Assembly: GCA_902493985.1 (NCBI GenBank)
Contig: CABURR010000009.1
Location: 1 to 47,988, forward strand
DNA: 47,988 bases
DNA from: an uncultured Collinsella sp.
GTDB lineage: Bacteria > Actinomycetota > Coriobacteriia > Coriobacteriales > Coriobacteriaceae
Reading direction: 5' to 3'
Translations under genes and position numbers: made by a program
Part shown: piece after piece, positions 15,595 through 24,598 of the stretch
How the letters are laid out: every line of letters begins with the position of its first letter
Numbering within the stretch: the stretch's first letter is position 1
Notes under the pieces: model-generated
Seen by the model: only the letters and a program-made list of their open reading frames with translations
Database searches by the model: none
Told to the model about the DNA's origin: nothing

Positions 15595-15969
15595 CTACTC
15601 GGCGACGGGAGCCTCGGCAACAGCCTCGGCCTCTGCCTTGACAGCCTTCTTGGCGCGGGACGTAGCCTGGACCTTCACGATCTTCAGCTTGGTGAGCTGC
15701 TGACGGTGACCCTTCAGACGACGATAGCGCTTACGCTTGTGGAACTTGAAGACCAGCTGCTTCTCGCCCTTGAACTGCTCAACGATCTGAGCGGTAACCT
15801 TGGCCTTGGCCAGCTTGTCGGGATCGGTGACGATCTTCTTACCATCGTTGAGGAAGATGACCGGCAGGGTGACCTTGTCGCCCTCATTGCCCTCGATCTT
15901 CTCGACGGTGATGACATCGTCGGTGGCGACCTTGTACTGCTTGCCGCCCGTGTTAACGATTGCGTACAT
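15595..15969 (-). CDS. rplU: 50S ribosomal protein L21
   Basis: A 124-aa protein from the ATG at 15969, the start that gives the conserved MYAIVNTGGKQYKVA opening; a further in-frame ATG 21 bases upstream lacks homology. The core ends with RRLKGHRQQLTKLKI. About 25 extra residues rich in Ala and Glu follow. L21 contacts 23S rRNA and L20. It is the first gene of the rplU-rpmA unit, with its own strong promoter. Confidence 0.96.
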   Translation of the reverse strand: MYAIVNTGGKQYKVATDDVITVEKIEGNEGDKVTLPVIFLNDGKKIVTDPDKLAKAKVTAQIVEQFKGEKQLVFKFHKRKRYRRLKGHRQQLTKLKIVKVQATSRAKKAVKAEAEAVAEAPVAE

Positions 15970-16011
15970 GTTTACTTGCCCTTCATGCATCAGTTAGTGC
16001 AACAGCCGAAT

Positions 16012-16040
16012 ATAGTAGCAGGCGATAATACCCCCGTCAA
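16012..16040 (-). promoter_or_regulatory. Strong sigma-70-type promoter for rplU-rpmA
   Basis: Minus-strand TTGACG (16035-16040), exactly 17 bases, then TACTAT (16012-16017). The -35 overlaps the stop codon (16037-16039) of the upstream DUF2344 gene, so rplU has its own promoter even though the genes run in one direction. The leader is only about 35 bases, too short for an L21 leader structure. Confidence 0.78.
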
Positions 16041-16849
16041 CGAGTATGTGGAGCAAATCCACAAGTTCGCACAGGTATGGGGCTGACGAGTCGGCCCTCG
16101 TCGTCCTCGCATGCTTGATTCTGACGCTCGACATCGTAGGAGCAGATGGTCACGAGGTCTTGCATACCGGTGGAAACAATAGGTGCATCGACGCCCGGGG
16201 TCAAGCCCTGCAACAAAACATCAGCAGCAGAAAGCAAAATCTCCGGACGCATAGAGCCCTCGTTGTCGGCATGGGTGTCGAGCATGAGCACCAGATGGTC
16301 CTCACACTCCCCCGCCGCGAGCTCATAGCCAACGAGCGTATGGTCCAGATCAAGACGCTTGCTCTTTTTGCCGCGCGCGTAGTCGATGCCGTGGCCCGCG
16401 CGCAGCGTGTCGATCGCACGACGCACCTCGTCGGCGCTTACGGGCGCCTCGGGATCCAGGTGTAAGTCGATGCGATACGACAGGCGCGTGAGCTGCGCCG
16501 TCAATGCCGGCGTGCGCACGTCGATGTACGCCGCCTCGATGGGCGCCAGATCGGCCGGAGACGCCGCAGCCAGGCGCTCAAACGCCTCGTCGAGCGCCAC
16601 GAACTCAGTCATAAACAGGTCATACCACTCGCAGGTCGACGACGTACCAACCGGTAGCGCCGAAGAGAAGCCCACGCGCATGTGCGGAGAGAAGCCCTGC
16701 GTGACGGCATAGGGAAGTCCCGCACGGCGCACGATGCGCTCAATGGTATGGATCACTTCGAGATGGCCCAGGTACTTAAGGCGATCGCGCTTGCCATAGC
16801 GAACACGAAGTCTAAAGAGCGTGGGGTTGTCGGTCAGGCGCTCACTCAT
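16037..16849 (-). CDS. Radical-SAM-linked protein, DUF2344 family (TIGR03936-like)
   Basis: A 270-aa protein with the opening LRVRYGKRDRLKYLGHLEVIHTIERIVRRAGLPYAVTQGFSPHMRVGFSSALPVG, read as diagnostic pieces (YLGHLE, GFSPHMR, LPVG). The family is named for its constant linkage to the B12-type radical SAM gene that precedes it; its own activity is not established to my knowledge. The two genes overlap by four bases (ATGA). In some genomes they are fused, which suggests a complex. Adjacency to rplU-rpmA is common and hints at RNA or ribosome modification. Confidence 0.88.
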   Translation of the reverse strand: MSERLTDNPTLFRLRVRYGKRDRLKYLGHLEVIHTIERIVRRAGLPYAVTQGFSPHMRVGFSSALPVGTSSTCEWYDLFMTEFVALDEAFERLAAASPADLAPIEAAYIDVRTPALTAQLTRLSYRIDLHLDPEAPVSADEVRRAIDTLRAGHGIDYARGKKSKRLDLDHTLVGYELAAGECEDHLVLMLDTHADNEGSMRPEILLSAADVLLQGLTPGVDAPIVSTGMQDLVTICSYDVERQNQACEDDEGRLVSPIPVRTCGFAPHTR

Positions 16850-18723
16850 GCGCGATCACCCATCAATACATTCTTGGCGTGGAGCGTGGGGCAGATCCCG
16901 CAGCCGGTGCACGACGTACGGGTGCAGTCGGGAGTCGTGACGCCCTCGAGCGAGCGACGGTACTCGCGCTCGAGGAAACCGCGCGTGCAGCCGGGGCTCA
17001 CATGCTCCCACGGCAGGCGCCAGTCCAACTCGTAGGGCAGGTGCACGAGCTCATTGAGGTCGATGCCGTTTTTGGCAGCAGCCTCCTTCCAGTTATCGAG
17101 CGAGAAATGCTCTACCCAGGCGTCAAAGCGCGAGCCCGCACGCCAGGCATCGATGATGACGGGCGTCATGTCGCGACCGGCGCGGGACAGCGCGGCCTCG
17201 ATGAGCGAAGTCTCGGCATCGTGGTAATGCACGCGGACGGCACGGTTGCGAACGCTCGTGATAAGCAGCTTCTGGCGACGCTTGACGTCGTCGTAGTCGA
17301 GCTGCGGGCACCACTGGAACGGCGTGGCGGCCTTGGGGATAAAGACCGAAACCGAGATGGACACCGAGATCGAGCCGCGACGAGCCTTGGGCACCACGGA
17401 ACGACCGAGCTCCAGCACGTGATCGGCCAGATTGGCGATGGCCACGATGTCCTCGTCGCGCTCGCCGGGAAGGCCCATCATAAAGTAGAGCTTCATGCGG
17501 TTCCAGCCGGCCTCGAAGGCCGCCTTGGCCGCACGGTCCAGGTCCTCCTCGGTCACGTTCTTGTTAATGATGTCGCGCATGCGCTGGCTGCCGGCCTCGG
17601 GCGCGAACGTCAGGCCGCCCTTCTTTTCGCCGGCGACCGACTCGGCCATATCCACGCCAAACGAATCCAGGCGCTGCGACGGAATAGACACGCGAATACC
17701 CGTATCCTCCAGGCGACGGTTGAGCCTGCCGAGCACGTCGCGAATGCAGGAGTGGTCGGTCGTGGAGAGCGAGGTCAGCGACACCTCGTCATAGCCGGTC
17801 TTTTCCAGACCCTGAATCACCGACGAGACGATCTGGTCGGCCGAGCGCTCGCGCACCGGGCGATACGTCATGCCAGCCTGGCAAAAACGACAGCCGCGGG
17901 CGCAGCCGCGCAGGATCTCGATAGACAGGCGGTCGTGGACCAGCTGCGCATAAGGTACACACGACTGCGACAGCGGATTGGTGGCGCCGAAATCCTCGAC
18001 GACGCGCTTGTAGACCACGGTCGGCGCATCCTTGCCCTCACGCGGCACGGTGTAGCCATGCGGCGAGCAGGGCTCGTCGTGACGAACCTCATAGAGCGAC
18101 GGCACGTAGTTGCCAGCAATGGATGCAAGCTGCTCGACAATCTGCGCGCGCGGGACCCCTTCGTCACGCAGGCGGCGATGCAGCTGGCAGGTCTCGAGCA
18201 GCGATTCCTCGCCCTCACCGATGAGGATGGCATCGAAGAAGGCCGCGTACGGCTCGGGGTTGTACACCGAGGGGCCGCCGGCGATGATAATGGGGTCGTC
18301 CTCACCTCGGTCGGTCGCCAACAGCGGAATGCCAGCGAGGTCGAGAGCCTCGAGGAAGTTCGTCACCGCCATCTCGTGCGGCACATGCAGACCGACGATA
18401 TCAAACGAAGCGACCGGCGCTGCACCCTCGAGCGAGAGCAGCGGAATGCCTGCCTCGCGCATGGCATCACCCATATCGGGCCACGGCACATAGCCACGTT
18501 CGCAGGAGATGCCCTCGGCCTGGTTAAGGATGTTGTAGAGGATGGCGATGCCCTGGTTGGGCAGACCAACCTCGTACACATCCGGATAGATCAGGCAGCA
18601 ACGATAGTCGGCATCGGCCTTGGAAAGCGTACCCCACTCGTGATCGATATAGCGACTCGGCTTCTCGACCTTGGCGAGCAACGGCTCAATTAAATGAAAA
18701 CAATCTTGGTACGGAACGCGCAA
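16846..18723 (-). CDS. B12-binding-domain radical SAM protein (TIGR03960-like)
   Basis: A 625-aa protein. An N-terminal cobalamin-binding-like Rossmann region (about residues 40-200; CCLIYPDVYEVGLPNQG) is followed by a radical SAM core with CARGCRFCQAG (CxxxCxxC). The C-terminus has a second Cys cluster, TRTSCTGCGICPTLHAK, likely to hold another iron-sulfur centre. The reaction is not known to me. It starts at a TTG with AGGGG seven bases upstream and overlaps the DUF2344 gene. It lies downstream of the rod-shape genes. The antisense strand is open across nearly its whole length, which reflects codon composition. Confidence 0.9.
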   Translation of the reverse strand: MRVPYQDCFHLIEPLLAKVEKPSRYIDHEWGTLSKADADYRCCLIYPDVYEVGLPNQGIAILYNILNQAEGISCERGYVPWPDMGDAMREAGIPLLSLEGAAPVASFDIVGLHVPHEMAVTNFLEALDLAGIPLLATDRGEDDPIIIAGGPSVYNPEPYAAFFDAILIGEGEESLLETCQLHRRLRDEGVPRAQIVEQLASIAGNYVPSLYEVRHDEPCSPHGYTVPREGKDAPTVVYKRVVEDFGATNPLSQSCVPYAQLVHDRLSIEILRGCARGCRFCQAGMTYRPVRERSADQIVSSVIQGLEKTGYDEVSLTSLSTTDHSCIRDVLGRLNRRLEDTGIRVSIPSQRLDSFGVDMAESVAGEKKGGLTFAPEAGSQRMRDIINKNVTEEDLDRAAKAAFEAGWNRMKLYFMMGLPGERDEDIVAIANLADHVLELGRSVVPKARRGSISVSISVSVFIPKAATPFQWCPQLDYDDVKRRQKLLITSVRNRAVRVHYHDAETSLIEAALSRAGRDMTPVIIDAWRAGSRFDAWVEHFSLDNWKEAAAKNGIDLNELVHLPYELDWRLPWEHVSPGCTRGFLEREYRRSLEGVTTPDCTRTSCTGCGICPTLHAKNVLMGDRA

Positions 18724-18733
18724 CGGAAAACCC

Positions 18734-19663
18734 CTAAGCAGCGAGATCTGATGCGTCCTGATAGGACGCCATAGGACGGGTAGCGCCCGCGACCGTGGTC
18801 ACCAGATCGCGAACGCGGGAGAACGTGGCAGTGACCACCTCGTTGGCACGGCTGTAGTCGACATCGCGCTCGTAGAGCGAAACGAGCGCACGGCCCATGC
18901 CATAGGTGCCCGCGGCAGCAGTGAGCGCCTTGACGGCAAACCCAATATGCGGCGTCTGCTTAACGAGCGCGCGGGTGACCGCTCGGATCACAAGACCGCC
19001 GGCAAGCACGCCCGCGACCTCGTAGCCGCGCTCAGGCTTAATGCCGCGTCCAAAGACGGCAGCGAGCTCAAAGAGCATGCCCACCTGCGCCAGCGCCATA
19101 ACGGGATAATCGGCGCCCGGCAAAAACACCAGCGCGCCGGTCGCCATATTGGTGAGCGCGCACGAGGTGATGATACGATTGGCCGCCGCGATGCGCATGA
19201 AGGCAAAGTTCGCCGCAAAAGCCGTTTCTTTGTCGGTGCGATCGAGAATCCAGCGGGCAAGCGTCTCGAGCAGATACGTCTTATCGGTTGCCGCTACCAC
19301 GCCGAGCATGGGCGTAGACTCCTCGATAAACGGCACCTCCACAGCAGACTCGGCAAGCACGCACACGGGCGCGCCGGCGATCACGAGCTCCTGCACGGCA
19401 CTCTCCAAGCGGTCGGAACCACACGAGAGCACCAGCACCACATCGGTATCGGTCTTTGGAGCATTTCGCTCCTCCCCCAGACGCTCGACGCGCACAATGC
19501 CCGAGGTCGTCTGCGGCACAAAGGCATCACGCACCGTCTCGGCCAGAAAGCGCGAGGCGGACGAATCCAGATAGACCGAAACGCGCACCGGCGTATCGGA
19601 ATCCTTCTTAACGGACGCGCCCATCTTAAAAGCGCGGGTCAGCTTATCTACGGGAATTTTCAT
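18734..19663 (-). CDS. DUF697-family membrane-associated protein
   Basis: A 309-aa protein. The first ~140 residues resemble a nucleotide- or ligand-binding alpha/beta fold without a P-loop (VVLVLSCGSDRLESAVQEL). The last ~150 match the DUF697/YcjF pattern: amphipathic helices with ANRIITSCALTNMATGALVF, AQVGMLFELAAVFGRG and a Gly/Ala-rich helical hairpin that may insert in the membrane. In some bacteria this domain is fused to a GTPase; here no GTPase motif is present. It lies 18 bases after rodA and 10 before the radical SAM gene, so it probably travels with the cell-shape genes. Function unknown. Confidence 0.72.
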   Translation of the reverse strand: MKIPVDKLTRAFKMGASVKKDSDTPVRVSVYLDSSASRFLAETVRDAFVPQTTSGIVRVERLGEERNAPKTDTDVVLVLSCGSDRLESAVQELVIAGAPVCVLAESAVEVPFIEESTPMLGVVAATDKTYLLETLARWILDRTDKETAFAANFAFMRIAAANRIITSCALTNMATGALVFLPGADYPVMALAQVGMLFELAAVFGRGIKPERGYEVAGVLAGGLVIRAVTRALVKQTPHIGFAVKALTAAAGTYGMGRALVSLYERDVDYSRANEVVTATFSRVRDLVTTVAGATRPMASYQDASDLAA

Positions 19664-19681
19664 AGCAAACCCCTCCAGCGG

Positions 19682-20908
19682 TTACGCGGCGCCCGAACGA
19701 TGCCGCCATATGGATTGTACGATACCCACCGTCAGCAGCTGAATCATCATCGAAGACGAACCGAAGCTAATAAACGGTAGCGGAATACCGGTAATCGGCA
19801 TCATGCCGATGCACATGCCGATGTTCTCGAAGGTCTGGAACGCCCACATGCCAACGATGCCCACGCACGACAGGCGCAGGAACAGCGACTCGCACTTAAA
19901 GGCGACGCGAATCGTCGAAAAGATCAGCAGCACGTAGAGGCACAGGAGCAAAAAGGAACCGCAAAAGCCAAAGGTCTCGGACAGGAAGGCGAAGACGAAG
20001 TCGGTGTGGAACTCAGGCAGAAAGCCGCCGGCCGACTGCGTCGCATGGCCCAAACCCTTACCAAAGAAGCCGCCCGAGCCAACGGCGATAAGCGACTGCT
20101 GCAGGTTGTAGGCATCGTCCGAATCGGCATTATCGGGGTCGATAAAGACCGTCAGACGGTTCATCTGATACTGCTTGATGAGCACATCGTGGCCGAGCAA
20201 CGAATCAAAGACCGAATCGAGCGCCAGGACGAGGGCCACCAGGCCCACAAGCAGGGCCAGGGTCGACAGCACCCATTCGCGGCGTGCACCGCTCATACAG
20301 ATGACGATAGCGCCAGAAACCAGCACGACCAGGCCCGATCCCAGGTCGCCCATGGCAACGACGGCCAAAAACGGAATGGACAGCATGCCGCAGAGCTTGA
20401 CGTAGTCGCGAACGGTATCGATGCGACCGTTATACTGCGAGCCAAGCGTAGCAATAAAGAAGATGGTGATGAGCTTGGCAAGCTCAACCGGCTGGAATGT
20501 CAAGCCGATACCGGGAATCTTGATCCAGCCCGTCATGCCCAGACCGCCCGTATAGGACAGACCCGGAATCTTGGGCGAGAGGATCACGATCAGGTCGATG
20601 ACGAGCAACGCCGTCGAGAAATTGGAAATACCGCGCAGATCGGTACGCCAGACCAGCACCGCCAGCACCGCTCCGATGCCAATTCCCAGCAGATGGCGTG
20701 AGAACGAGGCATCGGCCTTAAACTGCGAAGCCGACCAGATAATGATGGCACCGTAGGCGACGAGCGCCACAGTAGCCACGAGCACACCGATATGCACCTT
20801 TTGGCGAAACGTGCCGCGCGAGGCCGAAAGTTGCTTGTTGACACGGTCCAGGCTGCTGCGAGAGCCGGTCTTGGTTGAACGGAACAGATCAGCCGGAGAA
20901 AAATCCAT
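19682..20908 (-). CDS. rodA: Rod-shape SEDS glycosyltransferase RodA
   Basis: A 408-aa polytopic SEDS protein with about ten membrane helices after a 40-residue cytoplasmic start. Diagnostic segments are FQPVELAKLITIFFIA (conserved E-x-x-K), the loop AYNLQQSLIAVGSGGFFGKGLG, GGFLPEFHTDFVFAFLSE and the final GIPLPFISFGSSSM. With its PBP2 partner it polymerises lipid II into glycan during elongation. It directly follows mrdA, the standard pair. The ATG has GGAGG upstream. Confidence 0.94.
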   Translation of the reverse strand: MDFSPADLFRSTKTGSRSSLDRVNKQLSASRGTFRQKVHIGVLVATVALVAYGAIIIWSASQFKADASFSRHLLGIGIGAVLAVLVWRTDLRGISNFSTALLVIDLIVILSPKIPGLSYTGGLGMTGWIKIPGIGLTFQPVELAKLITIFFIATLGSQYNGRIDTVRDYVKLCGMLSIPFLAVVAMGDLGSGLVVLVSGAIVICMSGARREWVLSTLALLVGLVALVLALDSVFDSLLGHDVLIKQYQMNRLTVFIDPDNADSDDAYNLQQSLIAVGSGGFFGKGLGHATQSAGGFLPEFHTDFVFAFLSETFGFCGSFLLLCLYVLLIFSTIRVAFKCESLFLRLSCVGIVGMWAFQTFENIGMCIGMMPITGIPLPFISFGSSSMMIQLLTVGIVQSIWRHRSGAA

Positions 20909-20917
20909 CGCAACCTC

Positions 20918-22987
20918 CTATCGAACCGAAGAATCGCCCGAAGCCGAAGAGGTATCGGGCTCGCCATAAATCACGCCGAGCACGTCGCGCACGACATGCA
21001 TCGCGGTATCTGAGCCGCCGCCGCCCTGCTCCAGGACAGTAGCGATGACATACTTGGGGTCATCGGCCGGTGCATAGGCGCAGAACCACGCGTATTCGTC
21101 CTCGCCGCTTTTCTCGCCCGTGCCCGACTTGCCGTATACCTGCGGCGTCAGGGTGCCAAAGTGCGCCGCCAGGGACGTCGATGCCGTGTAAATCACGTCG
21201 TGCATGCCGTTGCGAACAAGAGCCAAATCCGAATCGCTGTTGATCTTGGCCACCAAGCGCTTCTTCTTGCCCTTGCCGTTGTACTTATAGGCATCGCCGT
21301 CGCCATCGCGCGACACGGCAGACAAAAACACGTGAGGCACGTACTGTTTGCCGCCGTTGGCAAGACCCATATAGGCACACGCCATCTGCAGGGGCGTCAC
21401 CAGGATGTCACCCTGACCGATGGCAATGTTGGTCATATCGCCGGCATTCCACTTGCGGTCCTCGGCAGAGGCGTCGGTGAAGTACGACTCTTTCCACTCG
21501 GCATCGGGAATACGGCCCGCGCCCTCACTCGGCAGATCGATACCGCAGGTCTTGCCTAGGCCCCAGCGACGAAAGACCTCCTGCAGGCCCTCGGAATGTT
21601 TCTCGTCATAAAAGAACGCCTTGCCCATGTCGTAGAAGACGGGGTCGCACGAGTTGGCGATACCCGACTGCAGCGTCATGGTGCCGTGGCCGGAATGCAG
21701 CCAGCAGTACTTGCCCCACGACTTGCCCAGACCCGTCCAATAGCCCGTGCAGTTGGTCGTCTGCCCCGACGTGTAGGTTCCAAACTCAAGACCGGCCAGT
21801 GCCGAGAGCGGCTTGATGGTCGAAGCCGACATGTACTGTCCGCTAATGGCGCGGTTGAGCAGCGGGTGCGAACCCTTGTCATCATTAAGCTCGGTCCACA
21901 CGTCATTTGAGACGCCGCCGATAAAGACGGACGGATCGAACTTGGGCTCGCTCGCCATGCCCAGGATCTCGCCATTGTTGGGATCGAGACACACCACAGC
22001 GCCGTTGCCGGCATTGCTGTAGCCAGTGGTCTTGGCAAGCTCGATAGCGCTCGCCAGCGCCGTCTCACAGGCCTGCTGAATCTTAAGGTCGAGCGTGAGC
22101 TTAATGTCGGAGCCGGCCTTCGCGGGCACGGCGCCGGCCTGACCGGTCACATTGCCCGAGGCATCGACCTTGACGGTCTGCTCGCCACGAATACCTTGTA
22201 GCAGGTTTTCGTAGTAGCTCTCAACGCCCGCCTGGCCCACGATATCGCCCGACTGGTACGTAATCTTGCCAGCAGAAGCATCATCATCGCCAGAGGTTTT
22301 CTTATTCTGGGCCTCGAGCTGCTCGGAGGTAATGGTGCCGGTATAGCCCAAGATATGGCATGCCGTCTCGCCATATGGATACTGGCGCTCGGTACGCTCG
22401 GCAATCTTGACGCCCGGGAACTCGCCGGCATGCTCCTGAATATAGGCAACCGTGGAGCGACGGACGTCCGTCGCGATGGTATGCAGGCTCTGAGCGCCCT
22501 CTGTATTGTCCTGAATATTGCGAAGGACCGCCACGTAAGGCATTCCAAGCACGTTGGCAAGATGGCGAACCAGAACCTCATCCTCGGCAAGGTCGCGGTA
22601 GGCCACGACAGCAAGTGAGGGACGGTTCTGGACAAGCGCCACGCCATTGCGGTCGAGGATGCGGCCGCGCACAGCGGGAGTGGTAACGGTGCGAGTCTGA
22701 TTGCTATTAGCCTGCTTCTCGTAATAGTCCGACGAGACCATCTGCATGCCCCACAGCTTGACGGCGAGCGCCGCAAACATCGCGCCCACACCCGTGGTGA
22801 GGATGGAAAAGCGGCCCTTAAAGGCGGTCGCCGCGGTATTGCCCTCGCCCTCGGTGGCGCGCGGGGCCGTTCCATGCTGCGTATCGTAGGTAAAACGGGA
22901 ATCGCCACGACGCATGATGACCAGCGCGACCACGATGGCCACAACCAGCACGATACCGGCGATAATAACCGTCAACTGGGAAGACAT
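20918..22987 (-). CDS. mrdA: Penicillin-binding protein 2 (elongation transpeptidase)
   Basis: A 689-aa class B PBP. One N-terminal membrane helix plus a second hydrophobic stretch lead into the dimerisation region RGRILDRNGVALVQNRPSL. The transpeptidase domain has all three motifs: the active-site Ser in SASTIKPLSAL (SxxK), the SCD of GIANSCDPVFYD, and KSGTGE. The first ~35 residues with a cytoplasmic linker before the second hydrophobic part are longer than in E. coli. The C-terminus is a Ser/Asp-rich tail. It crosslinks the side wall with RodA under the MreBCD scaffold. Confidence 0.94.
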   Translation of the reverse strand: MSSQLTVIIAGIVLVVAIVVALVIMRRGDSRFTYDTQHGTAPRATEGEGNTAATAFKGRFSILTTGVGAMFAALAVKLWGMQMVSSDYYEKQANSNQTRTVTTPAVRGRILDRNGVALVQNRPSLAVVAYRDLAEDEVLVRHLANVLGMPYVAVLRNIQDNTEGAQSLHTIATDVRRSTVAYIQEHAGEFPGVKIAERTERQYPYGETACHILGYTGTITSEQLEAQNKKTSGDDDASAGKITYQSGDIVGQAGVESYYENLLQGIRGEQTVKVDASGNVTGQAGAVPAKAGSDIKLTLDLKIQQACETALASAIELAKTTGYSNAGNGAVVCLDPNNGEILGMASEPKFDPSVFIGGVSNDVWTELNDDKGSHPLLNRAISGQYMSASTIKPLSALAGLEFGTYTSGQTTNCTGYWTGLGKSWGKYCWLHSGHGTMTLQSGIANSCDPVFYDMGKAFFYDEKHSEGLQEVFRRWGLGKTCGIDLPSEGAGRIPDAEWKESYFTDASAEDRKWNAGDMTNIAIGQGDILVTPLQMACAYMGLANGGKQYVPHVFLSAVSRDGDGDAYKYNGKGKKKRLVAKINSDSDLALVRNGMHDVIYTASTSLAAHFGTLTPQVYGKSGTGEKSGEDEYAWFCAYAPADDPKYVIATVLEQGGGGSDTAMHVVRDVLGVIYGEPDTSSASGDSSVR

Positions 22988-23000
22988 CTACGGGCCTCCC

Positions 23001-23567
23001 CTATTTGAGCTTGCGGGTCTTGGGCTTAAAGCGCATACCCGTCTGGCGTCCGCCACGTGCGGAGAATCCATAGCCGGACTGCGGCACGACGCCGGACATC
23101 AAAAACGGAATGGCAACCAGACCCGTCAGGATCGAGGACGGCAGCGCATGGCCGAAGATCGCCACGACAAAGCTCGTCTCCAAACCCATAAACAGCAAGA
23201 TGATGCTGTAGATCACATTAATGACGAGCGCGAAGGCGCCCACAGTGACGCCGCGCGCACTTGGGGTACCGCCCGTCTGACCGACGGCGCTGTGCACCAG
23301 GGCAAAAGAACCCACGGTCAGCAGGAGCGACATAATGCCCACCGGCACGGCAGCGGACAGGTCATAAAACAAGCCGCTGCAAAAACCGCACACGACGGCA
23401 CGGGTCGGGTCGCCCGAGAACACACTCAGGCACACCAAGATAATCATGAAGTTGACGCGACCACCCGCAATGGAGATCTGCGGTGCCAGGCCTGCCTGCA
23501 GCAGCACGCACACGATGGCGGCGATCACAAACGTGCGGGAGCTCATCCCCTGCTCGTGTAGATCCAT
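23001..23567 (-). CDS. mreD: Rod shape-determining protein MreD
   Basis: A 188-aa integral membrane protein with about five helices and few charged residues between them. FVIAAIVCVLLQAGLAPQISI opens the first helix; the family's G-x-x-x-G-L-x-x-D pattern is read in CSGLFYDLSAAVPVG. I prefer the ATG at 23567, eight bases from a GGGGG site, over the ATG at 23573 that nearly abuts it. MreD links the MreB filaments to the periplasmic MreC. The C-terminal 25 residues are very basic (Arg, Lys, Gly). Confidence 0.88.
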   Translation of the reverse strand: MDLHEQGMSSRTFVIAAIVCVLLQAGLAPQISIAGGRVNFMIILVCLSVFSGDPTRAVVCGFCSGLFYDLSAAVPVGIMSLLLTVGSFALVHSAVGQTGGTPSARGVTVGAFALVINVIYSIILLFMGLETSFVVAIFGHALPSSILTGLVAIPFLMSGVVPQSGYGFSARGGRQTGMRFKPKTRKLK

Positions 23568-23578
23568 GGACATGCCCC

Positions 23579-24577
23579 CTATTCGTTCGAGCCAGAATCG
23601 GTCGTCTCGGACGTGTCGGAACTGTCATCCGAGCTCTCGTCCTTCGTCTTGGTCGCAGCATCGCGCGACGTTCCCTGCGGCGTGCTGTTGGCCGTGCTCA
23701 CGTCCTCATCCGAGGTCGACTGTTCATCGGTCAGCGAGGTAATGACCAGCACTTCCTCGTTGTTCTCGGCCGTGGTCTGAGCGCGCACCACAATGGTGTA
23801 GTACACGTCGTTTGCCGATTTCTCAACCGACGAGACGGTGCCGAGCGGTAGACCCTTGGGGAACACGCCACCGATGCCCGAGGTCACGATGATGTCGCCA
23901 ACCTTAACATCGGAGTCGACGCTCACGTACTCAAGACGCAGCGTGCCGTCAGCCTGACCCTGCAGCATGCCCTGGGCGCGCGTGTCCTGCACCATGGCGG
24001 ACACGCCCGAGTTCTCGTCGCCAATCAGGCGCACGGTAGAGGTCTTGGCCGATACCTCGATAATCTGGCCGATAACACCGGCAGAACTCGTCACGGGCAT
24101 GTTGATGGTAAGGCCGTCGGCAGAGCCCTTGTCGATGGTTACGGTCGAGGTCCAGGCATCGCCCGAGGCACCAACGATACGAGCAGCGGTCGATTTGAGG
24201 TTGTAGGTCGACTGCAGCCCGACCAGCCCCTCCAGACGCTCGGCGGTCTTTTGAGCCTCGGAGAGCTCAGCAACCTTAGAGGTCAGCTCCTCGTTTTGCT
24301 TCTTGAGCTCGTCGAGCGTGTCCTGCGACGCCGTAAGGTTAGAGAACACGTTGCCGATGGCATTGAAAGGAGCCGCCACAGCCGAACCCACAAAGCGCAC
24401 CGGCGAGGTAATCGTCGTTACGCCCGAACGCACGGCATGAATCGGTCCTGCCTCGCCCTCGCGGATGTAAAACGTGAGCAGCAACACCGAAATCAGGCTG
24501 AAAACAATCAACGGGCGCATACCCGTTGATTGTCGCTTGGTATTCAGATTTGTGGAGAAACCCGAAGATCGTGCCAA
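23579..24577 (-). CDS. mreC: Rod shape-determining protein MreC
   Basis: A 332-aa single-pass protein. A helix at about 20-40 is followed by a coiled coil (LDELKKQNEELTSKVAELSEAQ) and the two beta domains, with VIGQIIEVSAKTSTVRLIGDENSGVSAMV and VGDIIVTSGIGGVFPKGLPLG as family landmarks. The C-terminal ~50 residues are an acidic Ser/Asp/Thr tail outside the cell membrane, not part of the usual fold. It begins with a TTG (24577) preceded by AAGGTGG. It organises PBP2-RodA. Confidence 0.93.
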   Translation of the reverse strand: MARSSGFSTNLNTKRQSTGMRPLIVFSLISVLLLTFYIREGEAGPIHAVRSGVTTITSPVRFVGSAVAAPFNAIGNVFSNLTASQDTLDELKKQNEELTSKVAELSEAQKTAERLEGLVGLQSTYNLKSTAARIVGASGDAWTSTVTIDKGSADGLTINMPVTSSAGVIGQIIEVSAKTSTVRLIGDENSGVSAMVQDTRAQGMLQGQADGTLRLEYVSVDSDVKVGDIIVTSGIGGVFPKGLPLGTVSSVEKSANDVYYTIVVRAQTTAENNEEVLVITSLTDEQSTSDEDVSTANSTPQGTSRDAATKTKDESSDDSSDTSETTDSGSNE

Positions 24578-24598
24578 ATGGAATCCACCTTTTGGAAA

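Noticed and set aside
15970..16036. L21 leader RNA ahead of rplU
   Set aside because: The promoter leaves only about 35 bases of leader and no stable fold is visible.
16879..18693. A 604-codon plus-strand frame opposite the B12-type radical SAM gene
   Set aside because: Composition shadow of a real gene; no ribosome site or domain.
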